Shown here piece by piece: positions 16,012-25,237 of a stretch of DNA of 39,325 nucleotides. The position numbers and the translations under genes are program-made. Source of the stretch: Flavobacteria bacterium MS024-2A (GTDB taxonomy: Bacteria; Bacteroidota; Bacteroidia; Flavobacteriales; Flavobacteriaceae); the NCBI GenBank assembly GCA_905182305.1, contig CAJJBB010000001.1, forward strand, positions 1-39,325. Reading direction: 5' to 3'. Numbering within the stretch: position 1 is the stretch's first letter; each line of letters opens with the position of its first letter. The notes under the pieces are model-generated. The model saw only the letters and a list, made by a program, of their open reading frames with translations. It was not told the DNA's origin and did no database searches.

Positions 16012-16666
16012 GTACTTCTTTCAAAAAGATTTTTTTATTAAAAACAATCATAATTCCTACCCCCGAACTAATAGCAGTATCTGCGATATTGAAAATATAT
16101 TGAAAAAACAAAAAAGTATTGCCGCCAATTATTGGTAACCAAGAAGGCCAGGTCCATTCCACTAAAGGAAACTGTAGCATATCAACAACGTGTCCATAAA
16201 ACAATGGAGCATACCCTCCTTCATCAGGGAAAAGTGTTGCAATACTGCTATAGCTACTTGAAAACAAAACACCATAAAAAACAGAATCAATAATATTTCC
16301 CAGTGCCCCCGCAAAAATTAAGGCCAGTGCCCAAATTAATGCCATGGAACTTTTCTTTTTTAGAGAATCCCAAAGCCAGTATCCCAAGCCAACAATTGCT
16401 ATTAAACGAAAAAGCGTTAGGAATAATTTAGCAGTATCCTCATTAATAAAAGGGAGGAAGTCATTTAATTTAGTTCCCATTGCCATGCCTTTATTTTCAA
16501 CAAAAAGCAATTTAAAAAACCCGATATCTATAATAGGGGGAACCCCATAACCAGAAAGGGGATAATGCAACTTAATATAAATTTTACTCCATTGATCAAC
16601 GAAGAGAATACCAACAATAATTAGAAGTACCCACCAATAAGTGGAATATGTTTTTTTAGCGGTCAA
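15983..16666 (-). CDS. lspA: Lipoprotein signal peptidase (signal peptidase II)
   Basis: Inner-membrane aspartic protease that cleaves the signal peptide of prolipoproteins after lipid attachment. The 227-residue protein has the conserved motifs VDQWSK (24-29), FVENKGMAMG (55-64), GALGNIIDS with catalytic Asp127, and FNIADTAIS with catalytic Asp196, plus four hydrophobic segments. Between the two Asp motifs is a long loop (about 135-185) typical of Bacteroidota LspA. The start is TTG at 16666; no ATG fits. It is the last gene of the ileS - DksA-like - lspA series and would process the lipoproteins encoded at 11360 and 29699. Confidence 0.95.
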   Translation of the reverse strand: MTAKKTYSTYWWVLLIIVGILFVDQWSKIYIKLHYPLSGYGVPPIIDIGFFKLLFVENKGMAMGTKLNDFLPFINEDTAKLFLTLFRLIAIVGLGYWLWDSLKKKSSMALIWALALIFAGALGNIIDSVFYGVLFSSSYSSIATLFPDEGGYAPLFYGHVVDMLQFPLVEWTWPSWLPIIGGNTFLFFQYIFNIADTAISSGVGIMIVFNKKIFLKEVPKIDESSSE

Positions 16667-16683
16667 AATAGGATCTTTAAAAC

Positions 16684-17067
16684 TTATTTTTGCATATTTT
16701 TTGCCTCAATGCTTAAGGTTGCATGTGGCACAAGAAATAAACGTTTTTTGTTAATAAGCTTGCCAGTCACTCTACAAACTCCATATGTTTTATTTTCAAT
16801 TCTAATCAACGCGTTATTAAGGTCACGAATAAATTTTTCTTGACGAATCGCAAGTTGTGTATTAGCCTCTTTAGACATTGTTTCCGAACCTTCTTCAAAA
16901 GCTTTGAATGTTGGTGCTGTGTCTTCAGTACCATTGTTTCCATCATTCATGTATGAACTCCTCAATAATTCAAGATCTACTTTTGCTTTTTTAATTTTTT
17001 CTTCAATTAAGGCTTTGAACTCTAGAAGTTCGCTGTCACTAAAACGGATTTTTATTGTTGAACTCAT
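16684..17067 (-). CDS. TraR/DksA family transcriptional regulator, zinc-less variant
   Basis: DksA-like proteins bind the secondary channel of RNA polymerase and adjust initiation, often with ppGpp. The 127-residue protein has the N-terminal helical coiled-coil region with a low-complexity tip (SYMNDGNNGTEDTAP) and the C-terminal signature YGVCRVTGKLINKKRL followed by PHATLSIEAK. Only one of the four zinc cysteines remains, as I recall for the flavobacterial branch. ATG at 17067 is preferred to the GTG just before it. It overlaps the end of ileS by 29 bp, so translation is probably coupled. Confidence 0.9.
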   Translation of the reverse strand: MSSTIKIRFSDSELLEFKALIEEKIKKAKVDLELLRSSYMNDGNNGTEDTAPTFKAFEEGSETMSKEANTQLAIRQEKFIRDLNNALIRIENKTYGVCRVTGKLINKKRLFLVPHATLSIEAKNMQK

Positions 17068-20000
17068 CACTTATTTTTTTAATTGTAATAGATGTATTTA
17101 TATCTTCAAATTCAAGTACCAATCCCCCTTCCAAAGAAGATTCAAATGTTAGGTTCTCTGTTAAAGTTTCAGACAATATATAACTTTTATTTTCTAAAAC
17201 GGCGGCTTCTAGTTTTGATTCCTTTTTCAAGAAAACATCAATTTTGTCAGTAACCTCTAGTCCACTATCTTTTCTGAAATTTTGAATTCTATTGATTAAC
17301 TCTCTAGCAATACCCTCTCGAATCAGTTCAGGCGTTAGTGTCATGTCAAGTGCCACAGTCATTCCATTGCCTTGAGCTACATGCCACCCCTCAATATCCT
17401 TGAAATAAACTTCAACATCCGATTGCTCTAAAATGACATTTTTTTTGTTTAGCTTAACCTTAAGTTTGCCATTTTCCTCTAACTGAGTAATTTGTTCGTT
17501 ACTTAAGCCCTTAATAACATCAACTATTGCCCTCACATCTTTTCCAAAACGAGGTCCTAATGCTTTAAAGTTAGGTTTTACTTCTTTTACCAATAATGAG
17601 TTTGCATCATCTAAAAACTCAATGGTTTTAATATTAATTTCTCCTTTTAATTGCTCCGTAATACCTTCAATTTGTTTTCTTTCTGAAGGATTTTTTACTG
17701 GAATTATCATTTTTTGAAGTGGCTGTCGCACTTTAATTTGTTCTTTTTTACGAAGTGATAATGCCAATGAAGTAAGGGTTCGTGCTTTATTGATCTGGTC
17801 TTCTAAAGAGATATTGATGTTTCCTAAATTTACAATTGGAAAATCGGTTAAGTGAATTGACCTACTAGTGTTTTGAACTAAATCTTGGTACAATCTATCC
17901 ATAAAAAATGGCGCTATGGGAGCAGCCAACTTTGAAATCGAAATCAAGCATTCATACAGAGTTTGATATGCAGCAATTTTGTCAGGGCCATATTCACCCT
18001 TCCAAAAACGTCTTCTACAAAGGCGAACATACCAATTACTTAATTTTTCCTGGACAAAATCAGAAATAAATCGAGCTGCTTTTGTGGGTTCATAATCTTC
18101 ATAAGCCGAATCTACTTTCTGAATTAAACTGTGTAATTCAGAAAGAATCCAAAGATCTAATTCAGCTCTTTTTTTCAAAGGTATTGTCACTTCTTTTTTG
18201 GGGTTAAAAGCGTCAATATTGGCATACAAGCTAAAGAATGAGTAAGTATTATAAAGGGTACCAAAAAATTTTCGTTGCACTTCCGAAACTCCTTCAGTAT
18301 CAAATTTTAAATTGTCCCAAGGATTAGTATTTGAGATCATATACCACCTTATTGCATCTGCTCCAAATTGATCTAGGATTTTAAAAGGATCCACCGCGTT
18401 TCCTAAACGTTTGGACATTTTCTGTCCAGTTTTGTCTAACACTAATCCATTTGAAATAACATTTTTATATACTTTTTTCCCAAAAACTAATGTTCCAATA
18501 GCATGCATAGTATAAAACCACCCTCTTGTTTGGTCTACTCCTTCGGCAATATAATCAGCAGGGAAGCTTTCACCAGAGTCAATTTTTTCTTTATTTTCAA
18601 AAGGATAATGCCACTGTGCATAGGGCATAGAGCCTGAGTCAAACCAAACATCAATTAAGTCAGATTCTCTTCTCATTGGTTGTCCATTAGAACTAGAAAG
18701 AACCAGTGTATCAACTATATTTTTATGTAAATCAACAAGATTGTAATTTTTATCAGAAAAATCCCCTTCTTTAAAATCAACAAAAGGGTTTTTATCCATT
18801 AATCCTTTACTTACAGATACTGCTATAGCTTCTTTTAATTCAGCAATAGATCCAATCACTTTTGTTTCTTGCTCATCTTCTGTTCGCCATACTGGTAGGG
18901 GAATTCCCCAAAAACGTGATCTAGAGAGGTTCCAGTCATTAGCATTACACAGCCAATTACCAAAACGACCTTCACCAGTAGATTTTGGTTTCCAATTAAT
19001 TTCTTTGTTTAACGAGACCATTTGATCCCTCACCTCAGTTACTTTTATAAACCAGGAATCTAGCGGATAATATAATATAGGTTTGTCGGTACGCCAGCAA
19101 TTAGGATAAGAGTGAACATATTTTTCAACTTTGAATGCTCGATTTTCTCTCTTTAACTGAATTGCAATCTCCACATCGGTAGATCGTTCAGGGACTTCTC
19201 CCTCTGGATAGTATTCGTTTTTTACAAAACGACCTCCAAGTAGCCCTACTTCCTTCCTAAACCGCCCTCTAAGATCAACAAGTGGAACTGTATTTCCATT
19301 TTGATCTAAAACCAGTAACGGTGGAACTTCTGGAGACGCTTCTTTGGCAACCTTAGCGTCATCTGCACCAAAAGTTGGGGAGGTGTGAACAATTCCAGTA
19401 CCATCTTCAGTGGTAACAAAATCCCCAGCAATAATGCGAAAAGCGTTTTCAGGATTGGTTAAAGGCAAGGGTGCTTCTGTCCAAAGCTGTTCGTATTTGA
19501 TATGAAGTAATTCACTCCCTTTTAATTCTCTTTCAATACGGTAAGGAATATTTTTATCACCCGATTTATAGGTTGATAGATCTTCTTGTAGCGTAAACTT
19601 TTTTCCAAATTGTTTCGAGACTAATCCTTTTGCAAGCACAACCCGAATTGGTTGATGGGTATATTGATTAAAAGTAGTGACGACTAAATAATCAATATTT
19701 TTCCCAACCGTGAGGGCTGTATTAGATGGGAGTGTCCATGGTGTAGTTGTCCAGGCAAGAAAATATAATGGTATTTCGCCTCTTAGTGCAGAAGGAAGAC
19801 TCGATTCGATTGCTTTAAATTGAGCAGTTACAGAAGTATCCGTTACATCTTGATAGGTGCCAGGTTGGTTTAGCTCATGGGAACTTAAGCCTGTTCCAGC
19901 CATAGGTGAGTAAGGTTGAATGGTATAACCTTTATAAAGAAGTCCTTTTTCATGAATTTGCTTAAGTAGCCACCAAACAGTTTCCATATACTTTGAAGTA

Positions 20001-20452
20001 TATGTAACATATGGATCTTCCATATCTACCCAATAGCCAATGCGTTTTGTAAGTTTATTCCAAACATCGGTATAGCGCATTACAGCTTTTTTACAGGCCA
20101 TGTTATATTCTTCTACTGAAATAGTTTTTCCAATATCTTCTTTTGTAATACCTAACTCTTTTTCTACACCAAGTTCTACGGGAAGTCCATGGGTGTCCCA
20201 TCCTGCTTTTCTGTTAACTTTAAATCCTTTTTGAGTTTTATAACGACAAAAAATATCTTTAATAGTACGTCCCATTACATGGTGAATACCAGGTGTTCCA
20301 TTCGCGGAGGGAGGACCCTCATAAAAGACAAAATCAGGGCTATCCACCCTGTTTTTAACGCTTTTTAAAAAGGTATCATTTTCTTCCCAACAATCCGAAA
20401 TTTCGGCAGCTATTTTTGGTAAGTTTAATCCTTTATATTCATTAAATTTCAT
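17039..20452 (-). CDS. ileS: Isoleucyl-tRNA synthetase
   Basis: Charges tRNA-Ile. The 1137-residue protein is a complete class Ia synthetase. The HIGH-equivalent is PPSANGTPGIHHVMG (about 47-61) and the KMSKS loop is DKTGQKMSKRLGN. A CP1 editing domain lies between them (SPMAGTGLSSHE, TTPWTLPSNTAL, GDFVTTEDGTGIVH), and an anticodon-binding region with a long C-terminal extension follows. The form of the HIGH region and the overall length suit the eukaryote-like IleS type common in Bacteroidota. It begins with ATG at 20452 after a 189-bp gap that may carry a structured leader. It is the first gene of a set with the DksA-like gene and lspA. Confidence 0.98.
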   Translation of the reverse strand: MKFNEYKGLNLPKIAAEISDCWEENDTFLKSVKNRVDSPDFVFYEGPPSANGTPGIHHVMGRTIKDIFCRYKTQKGFKVNRKAGWDTHGLPVELGVEKELGITKEDIGKTISVEEYNMACKKAVMRYTDVWNKLTKRIGYWVDMEDPYVTYTSKYMETVWWLLKQIHEKGLLYKGYTIQPYSPMAGTGLSSHELNQPGTYQDVTDTSVTAQFKAIESSLPSALRGEIPLYFLAWTTTPWTLPSNTALTVGKNIDYLVVTTFNQYTHQPIRVVLAKGLVSKQFGKKFTLQEDLSTYKSGDKNIPYRIERELKGSELLHIKYEQLWTEAPLPLTNPENAFRIIAGDFVTTEDGTGIVHTSPTFGADDAKVAKEASPEVPPLLVLDQNGNTVPLVDLRGRFRKEVGLLGGRFVKNEYYPEGEVPERSTDVEIAIQLKRENRAFKVEKYVHSYPNCWRTDKPILYYPLDSWFIKVTEVRDQMVSLNKEINWKPKSTGEGRFGNWLCNANDWNLSRSRFWGIPLPVWRTEDEQETKVIGSIAELKEAIAVSVSKGLMDKNPFVDFKEGDFSDKNYNLVDLHKNIVDTLVLSSSNGQPMRRESDLIDVWFDSGSMPYAQWHYPFENKEKIDSGESFPADYIAEGVDQTRGWFYTMHAIGTLVFGKKVYKNVISNGLVLDKTGQKMSKRLGNAVDPFKILDQFGADAIRWYMISNTNPWDNLKFDTEGVSEVQRKFFGTLYNTYSFFSLYANIDAFNPKKEVTIPLKKRAELDLWILSELHSLIQKVDSAYEDYEPTKAARFISDFVQEKLSNWYVRLCRRRFWKGEYGPDKIAAYQTLYECLISISKLAAPIAPFFMDRLYQDLVQNTSRSIHLTDFPIVNLGNINISLEDQINKARTLTSLALSLRKKEQIKVRQPLQKMIIPVKNPSERKQIEGITEQLKGEINIKTIEFLDDANSLLVKEVKPNFKALGPRFGKDVRAIVDVIKGLSNEQITQLEENGKLKVKLNKKNVILEQSDVEVYFKDIEGWHVAQGNGMTVALDMTLTPELIREGIARELINRIQNFRKDSGLEVTDKIDVFLKKESKLEAAVLENKSYILSETLTENLTFESSLEGGLVLEFEDINTSITIKKISDEFNNKNPF

Positions 20453-20604
20453 CTCTTTGCTTTATTTTTTTAAGCTTATTCAAAGGTGTTACTTAAAACT
20501 ATTTTTATAGTTAATATTATAAAGACAAGGGCTTTATGTTGCTATGCCCTCTTCTTTTTTGTGTTTCAATGCGAAAGTAATTAATTTTCAATAAAATAGT
20601 GAGG

Positions 20605-20612
20605 CAAACCTA
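20605..20612 (-). promoter_or_regulatory. Possible ileS -7 element (TAGGTTTG) with long leader
   Basis: TAGGTTTG on the minus strand fits TAnnTTTG and lies 30 bp past the stop of the receptor gene. Transcription from it would give ileS a leader of about 145 nt. That leader holds two small hairpins: AGGGC/GCCCT (20528-20532 and 20546-20550) and AACTAT/ATAGTT (20497-20502 and 20507-20512). A weaker element, CACCTTTG, lies closer at 20481-20488. No -33 TTG is obvious for either. Confidence 0.35.
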
Positions 20613-20641
20613 TACGGATTAACACGAGGGATATTTTTCTA

Positions 20642-23119
20642 CTAAAAAGAAAGATTGAGTCCAATTTTAAAATTTCTACCAGGCGCTGAAATTCCAGAGG
20701 CAAAGGTTCGGTAGTGAACATCAAAAATATTATCTACACCAAGACGAAAATTTATATTTTCTTTAAGCTTATATTGTGTTAATAACGAAAGATCATTCCA
20801 AGAAGGTGTTCCAGAATAAAGCATTAAATTTTCTGATAATAAAGGAGTTTCTTCAAGACCATCTTCTCCACCCATACTGTAGTTTTCAGGGCTTTTACTA
20901 CCACTAAATTGAAAACGAAGAGATGCATGCCAGGCTTCTTTCTTTAATATCAATAATAGATTCCCAAAAAGGGGAGAAATAGAGGGAAGTGGTCCGTATA
21001 ATTCGTCTTTTACAGCATTTATATATGATAAATTCCCTTGGGTTGAAATAGATTCTGTAAAGGAATAATAATAGTCTATAGATGCACCAAAAAGATACCT
21101 ATTCCCTAAATTATTATTTGCAAAGGTCTTTAATTCTTCTCCATTGTATATGATGGTATTTAAATCCTCTGTTGTTTTGTCAGCATAAATAACATACTTG
21201 TCTCGTCCTATATGACGTGAGATTAAAGTGCTAAATCCGCGAAGAGAAATATAATTTTTCGATTGTTTTAAGTAGTTTGTTAAACCAACTTCAAAATTAT
21301 AAGCATATTCTGGATAAAGAAATGGATTTGGTACTACTAAAATTCCTTTACTCTCTCTTATTTTACCAATATCATCTATATTAGGATTTCTAAAACCATT
21401 TGAAAAAACAGCATTCCATTGTATTTTTTTTGAGGGGCGGTAAGTAAGGGCAATTGTTTCCGTTAGTGCATCAGAATTATTTTTAACTGAAGAAAGGAAC
21501 GCATCAATATTATTCCACTCTTTCCAACTTGCATTTAAACCTGTAGAGGTGAGTCTTATCCCTGCATTTAATGTTAGTTGCTCATTGAGGTCCCAAATCC
21601 AGTTAACAAAAACTGCAAAACTCCTGTAGGAACTTCCTGCGCTTGGGTAGCGAGTTGGGATAGGTAAATTAGGAGCATAGCCAATAATCTGATCTTCATT
21701 AAGAATCAAATCTTTTTTAAAGGCAAAAGAACTCACTTTATTATAGGTTCCCTCAAAACCATAGGAAATGGAATGATTTTCTTTGAAATCAAACTCAAAA
21801 TCCCCATTTAAACTTAACACTTTCACCCCTTCTCGCTGATAATTTCTTGTTAAGCTTCCAAAGCTTCGCTTAATTCTTGATTCCTCAATATCTTGATAAG
21901 CAAAGATTATTTTTCCAGAATTCAAGAAGCGTTTGTTTTTAAAAAATTTGTATTGTGGAGAGATTAATATTCTTTTTTGAGGACCATAAAACCATTCTGC
22001 ATATCGTAAACTTCCATTGCGCTCTTCTGAAAGTTTATCATATCTTGAAATATCTGAAGAGTTTGAGTATTGAAAATTAAGGATGAACTGATTTTGACCA
22101 TCTAGTTGGACTAAAAGTTTTTGAAATAAATCAATTTGATTATATCCGGTATTTTTTTGAATAAAAGAATTCTCATTTTTTAATGGAGTAGGACTGAATC
22201 GAGACCTACTATTACCTGAATAGAAATCAGTAAGACCCCAGTTTTTAAAACCATGAGGTCTGTTTTCACCCATTCTTAGATCACCAAAACTTGAGTAATT
22301 TATACTAGTGAGACTTGCCCATTTTTTAAAACTAACCTCAGTAGAAATTGAATTAATGGTGGCCTGGTCTGCAGATGAAAAATTACTAGAAAATTGAGAG
22401 ACTACTTTCTTTTTACTGTTAATCAGTGGATTGCGAGTGTAATAATGAATTACACCTCCCAATGCATCAGAACCATAACCCACAGAGGAAGATCCGAACA
22501 CCACTTCAACACGTTCAACTATATTAGGGTTTACGGTAATGGCATTTTGTAAGTGACCACTTCTATATATAGCATTATTCAGGCGAACACCATCAACAAC
22601 CAACAACAGCCGATTCGCTTCAAACCCTCGTATTACTGGACTTCCTCCACCACCCTGTGATTTTTGTATACGAACTCCAGGACTTAAACCCAATAAATCA
22701 GCGCCATTTGCAGGGCGTTGTAATTTAATTTCATCGGATCCAATAATATTTACTTTTTCTGCAATTTTCTTTCGAGAAGTTGCTCTTCTGGCTACCGATA
22801 AAACGACTTCATCGAGCGCTTGTTCTTCTTCTTTCAAAAGAATTGTTATAACACTATCTAAGTGTTCTGGTAAAAGCTTTAAAGTATAACTTTGATATCC
22901 ATAATATTGGACATATAATTGATCGTTTTTAGAAAAAATAGAAAGGTCTGCTTTTCCATCTTCATTTGTTAAAGTGGATTTTTTTTTAGAGGTATCATAT
23001 ATTGATGCTCCCTCTATGGGATCATTTGAAGCGGCATTAAGTAATAGTAATTCTTGTCCAAGAACCCCAAAGGGCAGAATGAATACAAAAAACAAGCTAA
23101 AACTACTTAAAAACTTCAT
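20642..23119 (-). CDS. TonB-dependent receptor, haem-receptor-like
   Basis: Outer-membrane active transporter. The 825-residue protein has a signal peptide (about 1-21), a carboxypeptidase-regulatory-like domain (about 22-95), a plug (about 110-230, with GVRIQKSQGGGGSPVIRGF, LLVVDGVRLNNAIYRSG and GSSSVGYGSDALGGVI) and a barrel ending in LNLSF. Two barrel segments, FRNPNIDDIG and PNPFLYPEYAYNFE, resemble the FRAP and NPNL boxes of haem/haemoglobin receptors, so haem or another iron compound is a reasonable but unproven ligand. ATG at 23119 lies 17 bp inside the end of recO, so the receptor may be expressed with the housekeeping genes upstream; no Fur-like site was recognised. Confidence 0.93.
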   Translation of the reverse strand: MKFLSSFSLFFVFILPFGVLGQELLLLNAASNDPIEGASIYDTSKKKSTLTNEDGKADLSIFSKNDQLYVQYYGYQSYTLKLLPEHLDSVITILLKEEEQALDEVVLSVARRATSRKKIAEKVNIIGSDEIKLQRPANGADLLGLSPGVRIQKSQGGGGSPVIRGFEANRLLLVVDGVRLNNAIYRSGHLQNAITVNPNIVERVEVVFGSSSVGYGSDALGGVIHYYTRNPLINSKKKVVSQFSSNFSSADQATINSISTEVSFKKWASLTSINYSSFGDLRMGENRPHGFKNWGLTDFYSGNSRSRFSPTPLKNENSFIQKNTGYNQIDLFQKLLVQLDGQNQFILNFQYSNSSDISRYDKLSEERNGSLRYAEWFYGPQKRILISPQYKFFKNKRFLNSGKIIFAYQDIEESRIKRSFGSLTRNYQREGVKVLSLNGDFEFDFKENHSISYGFEGTYNKVSSFAFKKDLILNEDQIIGYAPNLPIPTRYPSAGSSYRSFAVFVNWIWDLNEQLTLNAGIRLTSTGLNASWKEWNNIDAFLSSVKNNSDALTETIALTYRPSKKIQWNAVFSNGFRNPNIDDIGKIRESKGILVVPNPFLYPEYAYNFEVGLTNYLKQSKNYISLRGFSTLISRHIGRDKYVIYADKTTEDLNTIIYNGEELKTFANNNLGNRYLFGASIDYYYSFTESISTQGNLSYINAVKDELYGPLPSISPLFGNLLLILKKEAWHASLRFQFSGSKSPENYSMGGEDGLEETPLLSENLMLYSGTPSWNDLSLLTQYKLKENINFRLGVDNIFDVHYRTFASGISAPGRNFKIGLNLSF

Positions 23120-23828
23120 TCAATATTTCAGTTGATTTAGGAGGTTTAAATTGTTGTAAGTGTAATTGAAAATAACGAACAACGTATTTTAACAAATCCG
23201 ATTTTTCATCTTTTGAAAGTCTAATATTCTCAATAGCATCAAATTTCACGCCAAATAACTGTATCCAATAATTTTTAAATTTTCCTTCAAGAAAATCAGG
23301 ATGTGTCTTTGTAGATCCCATACAACCAGTTTTTAAATCAAAAAAGGGAGCATTCTTTTGGGTTAAGTTTGGATAAAAACCAATAAATTTTGTTAAATCT
23401 AGCATCATTTTAATATGAAAAAGTCCAACTTGGTCCTCTGTGTCCAGCCAAAGCAATCTTGTTTTTAGAAAATCATAAAGACCCAGATTAACCTCTTGTT
23501 CTTCTTTAACTACTTGACTAATTACTTCAGCTAAAAAAAACAAGAGTGATTTTTTTCTTAAATCAAAAGGAATTGATTGAAAGGGATAATGGAGTTTTGC
23601 TTCTTTTATATAGCCTAAACGATCTTTGGAGTTTTTAGGAACCTCTAACTCAAGAAGATTTAGTGGCTCAAATAAAGATCTAGGAATTTTTTTATTATTA
23701 CGAGAAGACAGTATGCCTTTAAGCATATAGGATTGAAGCCCATACTGTTTTGTGAAACAAGATAAAATTAGACTTGAATCTCCATATTTTACTGTAGTAA
23801 GTGTGATGGCCTCAACAGAATATTGCAC
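23103..23828 (-). CDS. recO: DNA repair protein RecO
   Basis: Loads RecA on SSB-coated single strands with RecR in the RecFOR pathway. The 241-residue protein has the N-terminal OB fold (EAITLTTVKYGDSSLILSCFTKQYG) and the helical C-terminal domain. The zinc-finger cysteines found in many RecO proteins are not present; the region FFDLKTGCMGS keeps one. The start is GTG at 23828, 11 bp after the gdhA stop; no ATG is near. It overlaps the receptor gene by 17 bp. Confidence 0.93.
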   Translation of the reverse strand: MQYSVEAITLTTVKYGDSSLILSCFTKQYGLQSYMLKGILSSRNNKKIPRSLFEPLNLLELEVPKNSKDRLGYIKEAKLHYPFQSIPFDLRKKSLLFFLAEVISQVVKEEQEVNLGLYDFLKTRLLWLDTEDQVGLFHIKMMLDLTKFIGFYPNLTQKNAPFFDLKTGCMGSTKTHPDFLEGKFKNYWIQLFGVKFDAIENIRLSKDEKSDLLKYVVRYFQLHLQQFKPPKSTEILNEVFK

Positions 23829-23839
23829 TTGTTTTTGTG

Positions 23840-25183
23840 TTAAACTACTCCTTGAGCAAGCATGGCATCAGCAACTTTTACAAAACCTGCAATGTTGGCT
23901 CCTTTCACATAGTCTACATATCCATGTTTGTCTTCCCCATATTCTAGACAAGATTCATGAATATCTACCATAATAGTTTGGAGACGGTTATCAACCTCTT
24001 CTCTTGTCCAGCTATAGCGCAATGAATTTTGAGCCATTTCAAGTCCTGAAACAGCAACCCCCCCTGCGTTAGAGGCTTTTCCTGGCGCAAATAACAGTTG
24101 ATTTTTTTTAAATAATTCTATTGCTTCTGGAGTGCATGGCATGTTAGCACCTTCACCAACGCAAATACAACCATTATTTAATAATATTTTAGCATCGTCA
24201 CCGTTTAATTCATTTTGAGTAGCACAAGGGAGTGCAATATCACATGCTACTTTCCAAGGAGTTTCTTTTGAATGGAAAGTTGCTTTTGGGTATTTTTCTA
24301 TATATAAACTAATACGGCCTCTTTTTACGTTTTTCAAGTCCATTATAAAGGCTAATTTTTCTTCATCAATTCCATCGGGATCCATTATGTAACCAGAAGA
24401 GTCTGACAACGTAAGTACTTTAGCACCCAATTGAATACATTTTTCTGTTGCATATTGTGCAACATTTCCAGAGCCTGAAATAGTAATTTTTTTATTTTTC
24501 AAGCTATTTTTTTTATACATCAACATTTGCTCAGTAAAATAAACCACACCATAACCAGTAGCCTCAGGACGAATTAATGATCCGCCAAAGGAGGCTCCTT
24601 TTCCAGTTAAGACTCCCGTAAATTCATTTTGTAGTCTTTTATATTGTCCAAATAAATAACCTATTTCTCTTCCTCCAACACCTATATCGCCTGCAGGAAC
24701 GTCACGATTAGGACCAATATGACTATAAAGTTCTGTCATAAAGCTTTGACAAAAACGCATAACTTCAGTATCTGACCTCCCTTTAGGATTAAAGTCTGAA
24801 CCTCCCTTTCCCCCACCCATAGGGAGTGTTGTCAGACTATTTTTAAATGTTTGTTCAAATGCTAAAAATTTTAAAACACTTAAATTCACACTAGGATGAA
24901 AACGCAAACCTCCCTTATACGGACCAATGGCAGAGTTCATTTGTACTCTATAGCCTCTATTTACTTGAATTTCTTCGTTATCATCAATCCAAGCAACGCG
25001 AAATGACAATACACGTTCAGGTTCAACCATTCTTAATAAAATATTTTGCCCATAGTAAATATCATGTTCAACAATATAAGGGATAACAGTCTCGGCAACC
25101 TCAGTTACTGCCTGCATAAACTCAGGTTCGTTTTTATTTTTGGCGCTTACTTCTTCAAGAAATTGCTTTACAATTTTGTCCAT
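23840..25183 (-). CDS. gdhA: Glutamate dehydrogenase, probably NADP-specific
   Basis: Assimilates ammonium by reductive amination of 2-oxoglutarate. The 447-residue protein has the hexameric small-subunit-type length and signatures: YKGGLRFHPSVNLSVLKFLAFEQ, the active-site PMGGGKGGSDFNPKG, DVPAGDIGVGGREIG, and the dinucleotide-binding ISGSGNVAQYA. NADP preference is assumed from the subfamily. Start is ATG at 25183, with a TATCTTTA -7-like element about 15 nt before it, so it may have a promoter in the 54-bp gap after radA. Confidence 0.97.
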   Translation of the reverse strand: MDKIVKQFLEEVSAKNKNEPEFMQAVTEVAETVIPYIVEHDIYYGQNILLRMVEPERVLSFRVAWIDDNEEIQVNRGYRVQMNSAIGPYKGGLRFHPSVNLSVLKFLAFEQTFKNSLTTLPMGGGKGGSDFNPKGRSDTEVMRFCQSFMTELYSHIGPNRDVPAGDIGVGGREIGYLFGQYKRLQNEFTGVLTGKGASFGGSLIRPEATGYGVVYFTEQMLMYKKNSLKNKKITISGSGNVAQYATEKCIQLGAKVLTLSDSSGYIMDPDGIDEEKLAFIMDLKNVKRGRISLYIEKYPKATFHSKETPWKVACDIALPCATQNELNGDDAKILLNNGCICVGEGANMPCTPEAIELFKKNQLLFAPGKASNAGGVAVSGLEMAQNSLRYSWTREEVDNRLQTIMVDIHESCLEYGEDKHGYVDYVKGANIAGFVKVADAMLAQGVV

Positions 25184-25237
25184 AGAGAACTAATTTAAGT
25201 CTATATAAAGATATTGTATTTTTCTAAACAAGCTTCT

